A DNA stretch of 64,000 nt from an uncultured Bacilli bacterium (GTDB lineage: Bacteria > Bacillota_I > Bacilli_A > RF39 > UBA660), in the NCBI GenBank assembly GCA_934098665.1, contig CAKOOO010000002.1:1-64000 (forward strand), in the 5' to 3' direction. Shown in pieces: positions 43,160-52,803 of the stretch (the stretch's first letter is position 1; each line of letters starts with the position of its first letter). The notes under the pieces are model-generated. The model was not told where the DNA came from, did no database searches, and saw only the letters and a list, made by a program, of their open reading frames with translations. The position numbers and the translations under genes were made by a program.

Positions 43160-44314
43160 TTATAAAGACATAATTTCTCTATTTAATTTATTTTTTGCAT
43201 TTTCTATTGCTACTCTTTCTGTAACAAAAATCATTAAAACAGCATTAATTGTATAACTTCCTCCATAAGATAAAAATGGAAGTGGTACACCTGTAAGAGG
43301 AATAAGCGCCAAAAGGCCAAATAAATTTATAAATATATGAAGTGCAAAATACCAAAATGTACCATAAGCTAAAATACTTGTTCTTAGATTATCACTTCTT
43401 TTAGCAATTTTATATATTTTATATAAAATAACTCCATAAATAATAATAACAATAGTTCCTACAATAGAGCCAAGCTCTTCACAAATAATTGGAAATATCA
43501 TATCTGTATGACTTTCCGGAAGATATAAATATTTTTGAGTACTTTTTCCAAGGCCTACTCCAAAAAGGCCTCCGTTTGAAATCGCAATAAGTGCATTACA
43601 AACTTGATAACCGCTTTCCTCTTGATAACGACTACATGGATTTCTAAAATTAAGTCTTGATAGTTTATTACTTGATAAAATATTTCCACCTTTATAAAGA
43701 AGTGCAAGTGCTATAATTAATACTCCAACAGTTAATATTTGAACAATTTTTAAAATATTTTTCTTAATCATTGGTACTGATAAAAATGTTAAAAAGGAAA
43801 TAGCCATAATGATAGCTCCACTACCCCAGTCTGGTTGAAGTAAAGTAAGTATTGTATAAATACCCGCTAAAAAAAGTGGTATAAAATATAAAGATAAATT
43901 TTTAGTATTTCTTTTAGATAAATTATTATAAAAAACAGACATAAATATAATTAAAGCACTTTTAGCAAACTCTGATGGTTGAATACTAAATGGTCCTATT
44001 TTAAACCAGCTTTGAGCATTACCGGCAATTTTACCTTTAACAAGAACAAATAAAAGTAGCCCTATACATAACGCAGCATATAAATACGCTAAAAGTTTAT
44101 ATTTTCTTGTGGGAAAAATCAAAATAAAAAAACCTACGAAATAAGAAATAACTAAAAATATTAACTGATGCATAAAAAAGTGATTTGAGGCAACATGATA
44201 TCTTAATAAAGTAGATGCACTCGAAGAAGACCAAATCATAAAAAGGCCTAAAATACACATAAGAGTAACTAAAAGCAAAAGTAATTTATCTATTTTTCTT
44301 ATATCCTTATTCAT
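43160..44314 (-). CDS. ftsW: FtsW/RodA/SpoVE-family peptidoglycan glycosyltransferase (FtsW-like)
   Basis: A 384-residue protein with ten membrane helices. MCILGLFMIWSSSSASTLLR, WFKIGPFSIQPSEFAKSALI, LLQPDWGSGAIIMAI and LPESHTDMIFPIICEELGSI (the catalytic Asp loop) and LPFLSYGGSYTINAVLMI are SEDS family hallmarks. It polymerises lipid II at septum or cell wall; the close resemblance to FtsW over RodA is by loop sequence and is not certain. It appears to be monocistronic. Confidence 0.88.
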   Translation of the reverse strand: MNKDIRKIDKLLLLLVTLMCILGLFMIWSSSSASTLLRYHVASNHFFMHQLIFLVISYFVGFFILIFPTRKYKLLAYLYAALCIGLLLFVLVKGKIAGNAQSWFKIGPFSIQPSEFAKSALIIFMSVFYNNLSKRNTKNLSLYFIPLFLAGIYTILTLLQPDWGSGAIIMAISFLTFLSVPMIKKNILKIVQILTVGVLIIALALLYKGGNILSSNKLSRLNFRNPCSRYQEESGYQVCNALIAISNGGLFGVGLGKSTQKYLYLPESHTDMIFPIICEELGSIVGTIVIIIYGVILYKIYKIAKRSDNLRTSILAYGTFWYFALHIFINLFGLLALIPLTGVPLPFLSYGGSYTINAVLMIFVTERVAIENAKNKLNREIMSL

Positions 44315-44433
44315 ATAAATATATTACCATTTTTTTTTAAATAAGTAAAATAAATATCAAAATATTTTACAAACTATTCACAATTTATTTTTTTTAGTAT
44401 ATCTTATAATAGATACATAAAGGAGGTTTAAAA

Positions 44434-44622
44434 ATGTATTACTACGGAAATAATGGCTATTACCCAACTTCTTCATATAATCAAACTCCTTACTGTGGTG
44501 GCACTTATGCTGGATACTCAAATGGATATGGAATAGGTGCTGCAATATGGATAGTACTTTTCATACTACTAGTAATAATCATAGGAGCTTGGGGTTTCGG
44601 TAACCAAAATATTAATAATTAG
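44434..44622 (+). CDS. YjcZ-family small membrane protein
   Basis: A 62-residue protein: Gly/Tyr/Asn-rich N-terminus (MYYYGNNGYYPTSSYNQTPY) and one helix with the YjcZ pattern (WIVLFILLVIIIGAWGFG). YjcZ proteins are abundant small spore or membrane proteins in Bacilli. AAGGAGG lies seven bases before the ATG, and a TATAAT promoter box precedes it. Confidence 0.75.
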   Translation: MYYYGNNGYYPTSSYNQTPYCGGTYAGYSNGYGIGAAIWIVLFILLVIIIGAWGFGNQNINN

Positions 44623-44696
44623 GAAGGAAACTTCCTTTTTTATTTGCTAAAATAAACATTTTTTGATAAAATAACTTTGTCAAAGGGGATGAAGTA

Positions 44697-45248
44697 ATGA
44701 GGTTACCAAATATAACTATTCTAGATGAAAAAAATAAAATATTACATGAAATGTCTAAAGAAGTAAAATTTCCACTTTCTAAACAAGATGAAAAACTAAT
44801 CTATGATGCAATAAAATATTTAAAAATGTCTCAAGATGATGATACTGCCGAAAAATATAATTTAAGAGCTGGTATGGGACTTGCATTTGTTCAACTTGGA
44901 GTTTTAAAAAGAATATTTGTTATAGCAAATAAAAATGAAGATGACTCTTTCGAAGAACATATTATAATTAATCCTCATATAATATCTTCATCTGAAGAAA
45001 TGATATATGTTGGTGAAGGTGAAGGATGTTTATCAATAAATAGACCCACTACCGGAATAGTTCCAAGGCATGCAAGAGTAAATGTTGAATATCAAGATAT
45101 AAATGGTAATAAACAAACTATCAGAGTTCGTGAGGATATTTCTGTAGCCTTTCAACATGAAATAGACCATTTAAACGGTATTTTATTTACAGATAAAATA
45201 GATAAAAAAGATCCATACAAAGGAAAAGACCAAATGCGTGAAATTTGA
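44697..45248 (+). CDS. def: Peptide deformylase
   Basis: A 183-residue metalloenzyme that removes the formyl group from nascent proteins. Motif 1 is GMGLAFVQLG (usual GxGLAAxQ, with Phe replacing the second Ala), motif 2 EGEGCLSINRP with the metal-binding Cys, and motif 3 QHEIDHLNG with both His and the catalytic Glu. AAGGGG lies eight bases before the ATG. The gene ends in a TGA. Length fits type 2 (Gram-positive) deformylases. Confidence 0.95.
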   Translation: MRLPNITILDEKNKILHEMSKEVKFPLSKQDEKLIYDAIKYLKMSQDDDTAEKYNLRAGMGLAFVQLGVLKRIFVIANKNEDDSFEEHIIINPHIISSSEEMIYVGEGEGCLSINRPTTGIVPRHARVNVEYQDINGNKQTIRVREDISVAFQHEIDHLNGILFTDKIDKKDPYKGKDQMREI

Positions 45249-45255
45249 TCTTTTT

Positions 45256-46284
45256 TTAATTTTGAATACTTTTAAAATCTCTTTTTGCTTTTTCTAGGTT
45301 AAAAAATATTCCTCCGAAAATCATTGGAAAATAATAATCAATAACTCTCCATAAAATAAGTGATACAGAAAGATAGGTACTTGGTACAATAAACTCATTT
45401 AAATTAATAAATGCATATTCCATACCTCCTGTTCCTCCAGGTATTGGTACAAATGAACCCACTAAATATACAAGAGTCCCAATTGCTAGCATGGCAATAT
45501 AATTATTATATGGACTACCAAGTGATTTAAATACAAAAAATGGAAGTGAAAAACTACATACTAAGGCTATACTTTCAATAAGTACTAAAGAAAAGAAATA
45601 TTTTTTATTTTGCATTAGTTCTTTATAATTTTTTTGATACTGTTCACAAGATTTTTTTACACTTTGAGTTTTTTCTTCTTTATTTTTAATTATTTTTAAT
45701 TTACTTAATAAATTTATAAAAAATTCACATACTTTTTCACATACCCTAATTTTATAAGATAATATAACTACTATCGCAAGAAGTAAAAAGTTAATTACAA
45801 AACCAAATATTAAAACAATAAGTAAAAATCCTGTAGGTTTTATAAAATGAAATAATAAAGTAATAATTAAACTTATAATAGATAAAAATACTACAGATGT
45901 TTGCAAAATAATAAAATGTTTAATTAAAACAGTTGTACCATCAAGATAAGAAACACCCTCTTTTTTCATTTCATATAACTGAAGTGGTTGCCCTCCCGAA
46001 GAAAATGGTGTAATTCCATTAAAAAATTTAGTCATTAAATAAAGTTTTAAAGCACTTTTAAATGAATAATCAGGTTTATGGGCATTGACTAGTTTTTTTA
46101 TTAATAAGGTTTCAAAACAAAAATATCCAAAATAAATAAATACTCCTAGTATTAAAAAAGAAAAATTTGCTTTTGATAAAACCTCTAAAGAAACTTTATA
46201 ATTATCTTTTAAAAAGTACCATACTAGTCCTATAGATAAAAAAAGAATAATTAAACTATTTAACATTACTTTACTTTTTTTCAT
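45256..46284 (-). CDS. Flippase-like membrane protein (LPG_synthase_TM / UPF0104 family)
   Basis: A 342-residue protein with seven to eight membrane helices and no C-terminal aminoacyl-transferase domain. FFNGITPFSSGGQPLQLYEM and VPIPGGTGGMEYAF are the family's two signature blocks, shared with the membrane part of MprF. It probably moves lipids or lipid-linked sugars. The ATG at 46282-46284 is chosen over a GTG three codons upstream. It converges on def. Confidence 0.85.
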   Translation of the reverse strand: MKKSKVMLNSLIILFLSIGLVWYFLKDNYKVSLEVLSKANFSFLILGVFIYFGYFCFETLLIKKLVNAHKPDYSFKSALKLYLMTKFFNGITPFSSGGQPLQLYEMKKEGVSYLDGTTVLIKHFIILQTSVVFLSIISLIITLLFHFIKPTGFLLIVLIFGFVINFLLLAIVVILSYKIRVCEKVCEFFINLLSKLKIIKNKEEKTQSVKKSCEQYQKNYKELMQNKKYFFSLVLIESIALVCSFSLPFFVFKSLGSPYNNYIAMLAIGTLVYLVGSFVPIPGGTGGMEYAFINLNEFIVPSTYLSVSLILWRVIDYYFPMIFGGIFFNLEKAKRDFKSIQN

Positions 46285-46340
46285 ATCACTCACTTTTTAA
46301 TTATACAACATATTATAATATTTATCTATATAATTAGATT

Positions 46341-46367
46341 AAAAAAAGTTAGGAATAATTCCTAACT
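46341..46367 (-). terminator. Rho-independent terminator after the DUF1015 gene
   Basis: Minus-strand 9-bp stem AGTTAGGAA / TTCCTAACT with a three-base loop and T7. Confidence 0.9.
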
Positions 46368-47622
46368 ATTTAATTTTTCTTGCTTCAAGATAAAATCTTT
46401 TGTCATAGCTATGACCCATACTAAATGTTTTTCTAGGTAATGCTCCATCTAAAATAACAGTTTTAAATAAATCTTCTTTAGCCATTGCATCAAAGATAAT
46501 ACCTACATTTTTATCTTTAGATCCAAGTGATTTAGTAACATCTTCACCATGAATATAATCAATGCTTCCTTGGTTTTCTTTTAGATAATCATCTAAAAAC
46601 ATTTGAATAGAACCTACAGCAATATTAGATTTTGGATTTTCAATATATAATACTTTATCCATATCTTTAGTAATAAGTTCAAATTTTTGACCATTACCTT
46701 TTTCATTAATATTATAATATTTATATAAACTATCAATTAATTTATTAACATCAGTATCAAATACTACTCTATGTATTGCCTCAAATTCTAAAGCTGGACT
46801 ATGTAAATTAACAAGTTCCACTAAAGCATATCTTGCGGGACTTGCAAGTGCCTTATCACCTATTTTTTCTTTTAGACTTTCATAACATGCTTTTGCAGTA
46901 GCAAGTGAGTGGTTACCATCACCCATGGCAAATAGTAAAACACCTTTACCAGTAACATTATATTTATTTTCAAAATAAGTTTTATCCGCTAAAGAAGTTA
47001 AACCATCAATAACATCATTAATGACGTTATCAGAAAGTTTATATCCTTTAATATGTCCACCATTTTGCATTAAATCAAAATCATATATAACATCTTTACT
47101 AGTAACTTTATTTTTTAAACTTTCAATAATATTTTTCTTTTCATCATCAATTAAGATCATTATATGTGGTAGCTCTAAACTAGCATTTTCTCTAACTTTT
47201 TTTCTTGGTGGTATTCTTTCAATAACTGTTTTTTCAGTGGCTCTAATAAGAGTTTGTGAACCTTTTTCATAAGAATAATCCTCAAGGTCTACAATACCCA
47301 TTACACCTTCTCTTATCTTTCCATCACTTTGAGTTCTTTCTAAATAAACCATAGAATTATCAAGCTGTGTAAAAATATCTTCATTTAAATACTCTTCCAT
47401 AGTTTCATTTATTTTTGTAATTCTTTCTTCAACATTTTCATCATTTAAAAATATTTCTGGTAAAGTAAGTCTTAAAGTCGAAGGTGATGATCCTACGATA
47501 TTTTCAACTTCTTCCCAATATTTTGGTTCTGATGTATATTGATCACATGCAACAACACTCCATTTATGCATATCAACATTTTTTGGTACTAAAATATTTC
47601 CTGCCTTAAAAGGTATTTTCAT
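46366..47622 (-). CDS. DUF1015 family protein
   Basis: A 418-residue cytosolic protein of the DUF1015 family: NILVPKNVDMHKWSVVACDQ, SRSTLRLTLPE-like block (SSPSTLRLTLPEIF), GDGNHSLATAKACY and FEAIHRVVF are conserved blocks. GDGNH resembles an active-site motif, but no enzyme activity is established. The start MKIPFKAGN at 47620-47622 is chosen by homology; an AAGGAG lies 12 bases upstream, immediately before an in-frame ATG four codons earlier, so the start is not certain. Confidence 0.85.
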   Translation of the reverse strand: MKIPFKAGNILVPKNVDMHKWSVVACDQYTSEPKYWEEVENIVGSSPSTLRLTLPEIFLNDENVEERITKINETMEEYLNEDIFTQLDNSMVYLERTQSDGKIREGVMGIVDLEDYSYEKGSQTLIRATEKTVIERIPPRKKVRENASLELPHIMILIDDEKKNIIESLKNKVTSKDVIYDFDLMQNGGHIKGYKLSDNVINDVIDGLTSLADKTYFENKYNVTGKGVLLFAMGDGNHSLATAKACYESLKEKIGDKALASPARYALVELVNLHSPALEFEAIHRVVFDTDVNKLIDSLYKYYNINEKGNGQKFELITKDMDKVLYIENPKSNIAVGSIQMFLDDYLKENQGSIDYIHGEDVTKSLGSKDKNVGIIFDAMAKEDLFKTVILDGALPRKTFSMGHSYDKRFYLEARKIK

Positions 47623-47726
47623 TTTTTCTTTCATCTCCTTATAGTTAGTATAACACACCAAAATAAAAAACAAAAGTTATTTTACTACAAAAATTTTTAT
47701 ATAAATATTTTATTTTTTGTAACATT

Positions 47727-48022
47727 TTGACATCTTCTGTCGAAACTATTGATTAATAATTTTTTTTATATATAATAACTTTTGAGCGTGCAAATATGAC
47801 GTTACCTTCTTTATTTTCTGGGGTTTTGGTACAACCAAGATTTTACAGGAAAGGAGGAAATGGTTTATGAACAGTGAAAAGCTTAACAAAGTTTTAAACT
47901 TATTAATACAATTATATGGGATTCTTGTAGTACTCAAAAAAATTGAAAACGTCATCCGCAGTTTATTTGGATAACGTTTTCTGAAAACTCAAATTTTTAG
48001 GTAACGTGAAAGTTTGCACGTT
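47727..48022 (+). ncRNA. Fold-back RNA encoding a small peptide (type I toxin-like)
   Basis: A TTGATT-16-TATAAT promoter (47749-47776) and a TTGACA (47727-47732) precede this element. Arms CGTGCAAA (47787-47794) and CGTTACC (47800-47806) near the predicted 5' end pair perfectly with GGTAACG (48000-48006) and TTTGCACG (48013-48020) near the 3' end, enclosing a small reading frame. A second stem, GAAAACGT-c-ATCC with GGAT-a-ACGTTTTC, spans the frame's stop codon. End-to-end pairing of this kind is typical of type I toxin messages (hok, tisB and similar). This fills most of the gene-free stretch 47623-48068. Confidence 0.55.
47867..47974 (+). CDS. 35-residue hydrophobic peptide, possible type I toxin
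   Basis: MNSEKLNKVLNLLIQLYGIL continues to VVLKKIENVIRSLFG: a polar N-terminus, one hydrophobic helix and a basic amphipathic tail, the layout of small membrane toxins. AAGGAGG lies nine bases before the ATG (47867-47869). The frame lies inside the fold-back RNA described above. No homologue recognised and no antisense RNA promoter identified, so this is a candidate. A 69-codon frame on the other strand across the same region has no ribosome binding site. Confidence 0.5.
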   Translation: MNSEKLNKVLNLLIQLYGILVVLKKIENVIRSLFG

Positions 48023-48068
48023 CCTTAATAATAATATATCACTTTTATATAAATTTATGCAAGTATTT

Positions 48069-49859
48069 TTAGCTCTCTACTACATATGGATTATTATAAG
48101 TTCCATCACCGGAAAGTTTAACATCTTTTGAAAGTGAAATAACTGGTCTAACACCTAATATCATACTATCCTCGTTATTTACCGTTTTTTCATAAAAGGA
48201 AAAACTTAAGCCAAAAACCATAGCGGCTCCTTCATCGTTAGCAACATCTGGTGATCCAATTAAAATGCCATCTGTATCTTCAACTGTATAATAAAATAAA
48301 TAAAATGCTCGATTTTCTTTTCCAGATCCAGATACTGCACCAGCCATTGCTACTTCGTCTGCGGTTATTAAGCCTACTGGATAAGTTAATGCACCATTTC
48401 CACTACTTGAACCTACTGTAAATTTATCACTTGCATTAGGACATGTTAGAACTGGCTTTTTATTTGCGACTAGTCTTCCATATGCTCCATAATAAATAAA
48501 CTCATTATTTGATGTAAATGGGTTTATCTCACCATAATCACCATTTTCACTTCGTGAAGCACTTCTATCATAGCAAAATGGACTATCAGCTATTAATTTT
48601 GACGTGCTCTCATCAGTATAAAGCGAAGTTGTTGTATACCAATTATCAATATAAGTTTTTATTGCACTATCATTTGTAAGACCATGTTGCTTACCTATTT
48701 CATATTTATATCCTACATATTCTGGTTTGTATACATTAGTGTTAAAATCACTTTTTCCAATATATATATTATCATTTAGCATTACTACCTTTTGATCTTC
48801 GGTTGGAGCTGTTGTACCAGAATAAATCATTCGTACACTGCCATCACCATTTATTCTTATTATTCGCCAGTATATATCGTCACCTATATTCCACAAATAT
48901 GAACAGTTATAGTTATAGGAACTAGAAGAATTACATTCTTCTAGAGAAGTATATTTTTTATATGATGAAGAACTGGCTGAATAATATCCACGTACTGGAC
49001 CATTAGATGAATATTTTCCAAACTTTATCCAGTTATTATCTACCGCACCTCTAAAATAGTAAGATGTTCCTTGGTCGTCTTTAGCTGCATACATGCCATC
49101 ATTTGTTGTTGCCACTGCTGTAAAATCAGGACTTTCTTTTGTTTCAATTGCATTAGCACCACCATTTTTTGCAAGTATAATATCTTTGGCTTTTGGCACT
49201 TCTCCAACATTGCAATTATTATTTTCTACATATATTTTACCTGTAAATGATTTATTACCTAGTTGTGCTTGGTCTACATTCAAATTATAATATCTACCTG
49301 TTATATTTATATTTTGCACTACACTTGTACCTTCACTTGTTATTGTAGCATTTTTTACAAGGGTTTTCTTTGCTCCAACAGTTGTTGTCTTCGGTGTCCA
49401 AGTGCTATCATAAGCAAAATTTGTTTCACTTGCAAAGCTATTTGTTCCACTTGGACTAGAAACCTCTAAAGTAATTTCTTTAGTTGCTCCATTTGTTACT
49501 GCAACAGTGCTTCCATATATTTCACTAGAAAGATCATATTCATACACTACATCATATGTACATGTTGTTATTACATCTGGTACTCCAGTAAGATTTACTG
49601 TAAGTGTAGCGGTATTTTCGGCAGCTAGTCCAGTATTACCCTTAAACATTCCACTTGTAGGTACTATTACATTTAAATTTGCACTTGTTGCTATAAATGA
49701 AGTATCTCCTATTGTACTTGCATGAATATTTACTGCTACCTTATTTTCAAGATTTACTGTAAACATACCAAAATATGCAAACGATGCACTAATTAAAAGC
49801 ACTAAAAGAAACATTCCAGATATTATCCAACCTATATTTACTTTCTTTTTATTTTTCAT
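48069..49859 (-). CDS. SipW-type-signal surface protein with lectin-like C-terminal domain
   Basis: A 596-residue exported protein. The N-terminus IGWIISGMFLLVLLISASFA then YFGMFTVNLENKV is a SipW/TasA-type signal. Middle region beta-rich and Thr/Asn/Ser-rich; C-terminal about 300 residues hold WIKFGKYSSNGPVRGYY, GDDIYWRIIRINGDGSVRMI, YPVGLITADEVAMAGA, GILIGSPD and MILGVRPVISLSKDVKLSGDG, matching the domain in 40701 and 62984. The stretch before GVRP has normal AT-rich codons here, so this paralogue shows no sign of recent retrohoming. It has its own promoter region with a dyad at 49892-49905. Confidence 0.75.
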   Translation of the reverse strand: MKNKKKVNIGWIISGMFLLVLLISASFAYFGMFTVNLENKVAVNIHASTIGDTSFIATSANLNVIVPTSGMFKGNTGLAAENTATLTVNLTGVPDVITTCTYDVVYEYDLSSEIYGSTVAVTNGATKEITLEVSSPSGTNSFASETNFAYDSTWTPKTTTVGAKKTLVKNATITSEGTSVVQNINITGRYYNLNVDQAQLGNKSFTGKIYVENNNCNVGEVPKAKDIILAKNGGANAIETKESPDFTAVATTNDGMYAAKDDQGTSYYFRGAVDNNWIKFGKYSSNGPVRGYYSASSSSYKKYTSLEECNSSSSYNYNCSYLWNIGDDIYWRIIRINGDGSVRMIYSGTTAPTEDQKVVMLNDNIYIGKSDFNTNVYKPEYVGYKYEIGKQHGLTNDSAIKTYIDNWYTTTSLYTDESTSKLIADSPFCYDRSASRSENGDYGEINPFTSNNEFIYYGAYGRLVANKKPVLTCPNASDKFTVGSSSGNGALTYPVGLITADEVAMAGAVSGSGKENRAFYLFYYTVEDTDGILIGSPDVANDEGAAMVFGLSFSFYEKTVNNEDSMILGVRPVISLSKDVKLSGDGTYNNPYVVES

Positions 49860-49891
49860 TTTTTCCGCCTTTCAAAAAAACAATTAAGTAA

Positions 49892-49905
49892 GTACATTTA
49901 TGTAC
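49892..49905. promoter_or_regulatory. Inverted repeat in the leader of the surface-protein gene
   Basis: GTACAT-tt-ATGTAC, arms perfect, between a likely promoter and the AAAGGCGG ribosome binding site of the 48069..49859 gene. Possible operator or leader hairpin. Confidence 0.3.
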
Positions 49906-49978
49906 CCTACTATTAAATAATACACTATTTTTTATAGTTTTTAAAGTCCAAATAATATTATTATATTTAATAATTTTT

Positions 49979-50003
49979 AAAAAAAGCCACTTAATGTGAC
50001 TTA
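49979..50003 (-). terminator. Rho-independent terminator after the PAP2 gene
   Basis: Minus-strand stem AAGTCAC / GTGGCTT (one G-U pair) with T7 tail, at the stop of the PAP2 gene; ends the 53832-50001 gene run. Confidence 0.78.
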
Positions 50004-50624
50004 ATTAGTTTTATTATTTTTTTTAACTTTATCATAAAGTAAATCAATACTTGTAAGAAGTGCAAGTGATAAAAGCATTGCTCCGAAAACATCACTAAAA
50101 TAATGTGCTCCAAGATAAATTCTTGAAATAGCCACTACAAAAGGAATTATTCCAAGAAGTATGCTAAATAAAATTTTATATGATTTACTTATTTTTGTTT
50201 TAAATAAATAATAAATTAAAAATCCATATAAAGTTACACTTGCCATTGTATGGCCACTTGGATATGAAAATGTATTTTCAATAACAGTAATATACTCTGG
50301 TCTAGGACGACGAATTATAACTTTAACAATATTATTTAAAAGTGTGGAAATAACAAGTATACCTGCACATTTAAATGCGTAATCTTTCTTTTTTAAAATC
50401 ATTAATATAATAAATATTAAAATGCATAGTCCTATAATAAATGGGGTACTACCTAAAAATGTAAATACTTTCATTATTTTTGTCATTGTTTCACTTGAAA
50501 ACTTAATAACAAAATCATGGACATTTTTATCTATTACATTATATTTATTATTAACCACTAATAAAGAGTTAATTATAAAAAGTACAAGCAATGTAAATGG
50601 AATATAATATTTTTTATTTTTCAT
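50001..50624 (-). CDS. PAP2-family membrane phosphatase
   Basis: A 207-residue protein with five to six membrane helices. The three-part phosphatase signature is complete: KVIIRRPRP, SYPSGHTMAS and SRIYLGAHYFSDV. Such enzymes dephosphorylate undecaprenyl pyrophosphate or phosphatidyl phosphates on the outer face of the membrane. It overlaps the GT2-GtrA gene by 11 bases, suggesting work on the same lipid carrier. Confidence 0.92.
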   Translation of the reverse strand: MKNKKYYIPFTLLVLFIINSLLVVNNKYNVIDKNVHDFVIKFSSETMTKIMKVFTFLGSTPFIIGLCILIFIILMILKKKDYAFKCAGILVISTLLNNIVKVIIRRPRPEYITVIENTFSYPSGHTMASVTLYGFLIYYLFKTKISKSYKILFSILLGIIPFVVAISRIYLGAHYFSDVFGAMLLSLALLTSIDLLYDKVKKNNKTN

Positions 50625-51660
50625 TTTTTTCTCCTACAAAAATAAATGTTCTTTGAATAACAAAATTAACTACAAATAAAATTACATCAACTATAAGTTT
50701 TAAGATAATTACATTAATCTTAATTATTATAGCTAAATACTCAACTGCGAAGCCAGATACAAACATTTGAATTAAACATAAAATAACATATTTAATAAAT
50801 GATAAGCTATTTTTATTTTTAAATACCATTTTAGCATTAACTGTAAAATTATATAAACTTGAAAGAATTCTTGCACATATAGTGGAAAATAATATAGCAT
50901 CTTTTCCATGAATTATTTTAGAAAATATCCAAAATAATATAATATCTATTAAAAATGAAGAAAGTCCTGCGAATATAAATTTTACAAATAATTTATATAT
51001 TTCAAAAGAATCTTTTACAGGATTAAAGTGACTTTCACTATTACTATTTTCTAAATATATTGTTTCTATTGGCGTTTCCACTATATTAATGTTACTATTA
51101 ACGCATTCAATTAACATATTAGTTTCATATTCAAATCTATCACCTTTTACAGTTAAAAACTTACTCATAACTTTTTTAGGATAACCACGAAGTCCTGTTT
51201 GCGTATCAGTAATAGAAAGACCTACAAAAGTTTTAAATACACTTCTTGTTATTTTATTACCAAATTTATTTCTCTTAGGAACATTATCACTATCAAAATT
51301 TCGACATCCTAAAACTAAACTATCCGGATGTTTTTTTATAAGTGAGCATATATTTAATATATCTTTTACACTATGCTGACCATCACTATCAGCGGTAACT
51401 ACTCCCTCTAAAGAAGGATATTTTAGTAATAAATAGTTAAAAGCATCTTTCATAGCTCTTCCTTTTCCCATATTTACATAATGAGAAATTACGGTTATTT
51501 TCTTTTTCTTTAATTCATCAAAGAAACTATCATATTCTTTTCTGCATCCATCATTTACTACTAAAATATTGGCTGTTTTTTTTAATAATTTATCTAAAAA
51601 TTCAGAAAATATTTCAATATTAGGATTAAGTGTTGGCACTACAACAAATATATTATCCAT
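50614..51660 (-). CDS. Fused glycosyltransferase family 2 and GtrA-like protein
   Basis: A 348-residue fusion. Residues 1-220 are a GT2 (dolichyl-phosphate-mannose-synthase-like) enzyme: VVPTLNPN, ILVVNDGC, YVNMGKGRAMKDAF and TADSDGQHS (DxD metal site). Residues about 225-345 are a GtrA-type four-helix membrane domain (FIFAGLSSFLIDIILFW; IARILSS-type SSLYNFTVNAKMVF). The pair makes a polyprenyl-phosphate sugar and flips it across the membrane; fused versions are known. It sits in an envelope cluster with PAP2 and a phosphodiester glycosidase-like protein. Confidence 0.88.
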   Translation of the reverse strand: MDNIFVVVPTLNPNIEIFSEFLDKLLKKTANILVVNDGCRKEYDSFFDELKKKKITVISHYVNMGKGRAMKDAFNYLLLKYPSLEGVVTADSDGQHSVKDILNICSLIKKHPDSLVLGCRNFDSDNVPKRNKFGNKITRSVFKTFVGLSITDTQTGLRGYPKKVMSKFLTVKGDRFEYETNMLIECVNSNINIVETPIETIYLENSNSESHFNPVKDSFEIYKLFVKFIFAGLSSFLIDIILFWIFSKIIHGKDAILFSTICARILSSLYNFTVNAKMVFKNKNSLSFIKYVILCLIQMFVSGFAVEYLAIIIKINVIILKLIVDVILFVVNFVIQRTFIFVGEKNEK

Positions 51661-52796
51661 TATTTATCTCCTTTTGCTTTCATAGATACAACTTTATAAG
51701 CACCATCTATATAAGCATAATAAAATGTATCATTTATTGTATCAACTCTTTTTTCACCATTAACAAGTGTCATATTCTTTTCTAAATAAATATCTACAGA
51801 AAAAGCATTTTCATTATAGACAATATAATTATCTACTTTTACATTTGTAAATGTATCACTATCAAGTGTATGTATTGAGGTAAATGTTATATCTACATTT
51901 GTTGCCCAGTTATATGCTCTTTTATAAAGTGATGTTCCTTCAACTAAATTTGGTGTTAATTTATAAAGACCATATCTTTCACCATCTAAATCAGCAGTTA
52001 AAAATAAACTCCAATTTTTAGCAAAAGTTATTTCATCAAAATCTTTATTAGAAAGCTTACTAAGGGCATCTTCTTTACTACTTGCTTTATAATATGAGGA
52101 AGCATAATATGTATTTTTATCATTTTTTACTTCAACTTCATTATCACCATCTTTAACAGTAATTTTTGGTTTATAAGTAAGGCCACTTATTTTATAATGT
52201 TTTTCATAAGGTAAATTTACTTTATCATAAACTTCACTATATTCTTTTATTTCTTCTTTAGAAAGCAAATCTTCATCTAATGCTTTTATACCATTAATAT
52301 ATAAATCATAGTTATCATTTACATAAATATCTACATTATATATACCTGTTTTACTATAAGTTTCAACTTTTTTTATACTATAATCCTCAAAAGAAAGTAT
52401 ACCAAGTCTTCTTTCTTTTTTCGATGTTAAAGTAACACTTGCTATCAAAATATCATCAGCATATATGTCATATGTATTTTCTTCATTAGTATTTTTTTTA
52501 TAGCTTAATTTACTATTTTCAAAAAGCTCTTTATATCCTTTTTCAAAAGATGATGATTTTTCATAAGGTGAAGAAGTATTATTAAACGATAAATATTTTT
52601 TAATATTACCCGTTTTACTTGCTTTTTTCATATCTTTTATTAAATATGTCATATAGCCTTCGATATTTCCTTTTTCATACATTTTAAGTGTTGAGGAAAG
52701 ATATATAAGAGTTATTTCACTTAATATTAATAAAATTAGGAAAAAGACTAATAAACTTTTTTTATAACCACTCATTTTTTTTCTTCTTTTACTCAT
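51660..52796 (-). CDS. Membrane-anchored extracytoplasmic protein, unknown function
   Basis: A 378-residue protein with an N-terminal membrane helix (SLLVFFLILLILSEITLIY) and a long mixed exterior domain. I recognise repeats of TcaA/YvbJ-like domain style (VDIYVNDNYDLYINGIKA; VNVEVKN) but not strongly enough to name. Its stop overlaps the start of the GT2-GtrA gene, and it follows a phosphodiester glycosidase-like gene by eight bases, so it is part of an envelope operon. Confidence 0.55.
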   Translation of the reverse strand: MSKRRKKMSGYKKSLLVFFLILLILSEITLIYLSSTLKMYEKGNIEGYMTYLIKDMKKASKTGNIKKYLSFNNTSSPYEKSSSFEKGYKELFENSKLSYKKNTNEENTYDIYADDILIASVTLTSKKERRLGILSFEDYSIKKVETYSKTGIYNVDIYVNDNYDLYINGIKALDEDLLSKEEIKEYSEVYDKVNLPYEKHYKISGLTYKPKITVKDGDNEVEVKNDKNTYYASSYYKASSKEDALSKLSNKDFDEITFAKNWSLFLTADLDGERYGLYKLTPNLVEGTSLYKRAYNWATNVDITFTSIHTLDSDTFTNVKVDNYIVYNENAFSVDIYLEKNMTLVNGEKRVDTINDTFYYAYIDGAYKVVSMKAKGDK

Positions 52797-52803
52797 AACA
52801 AAC

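Noticed and set aside
47746..47955. 69-codon frame on the minus strand across the fold-back element
   Set aside because: No ribosome binding site, low-complexity start, and it is antisense to a better-supported peptide with AAGGAGG. It could be an antisense RNA, but no promoter was evident.
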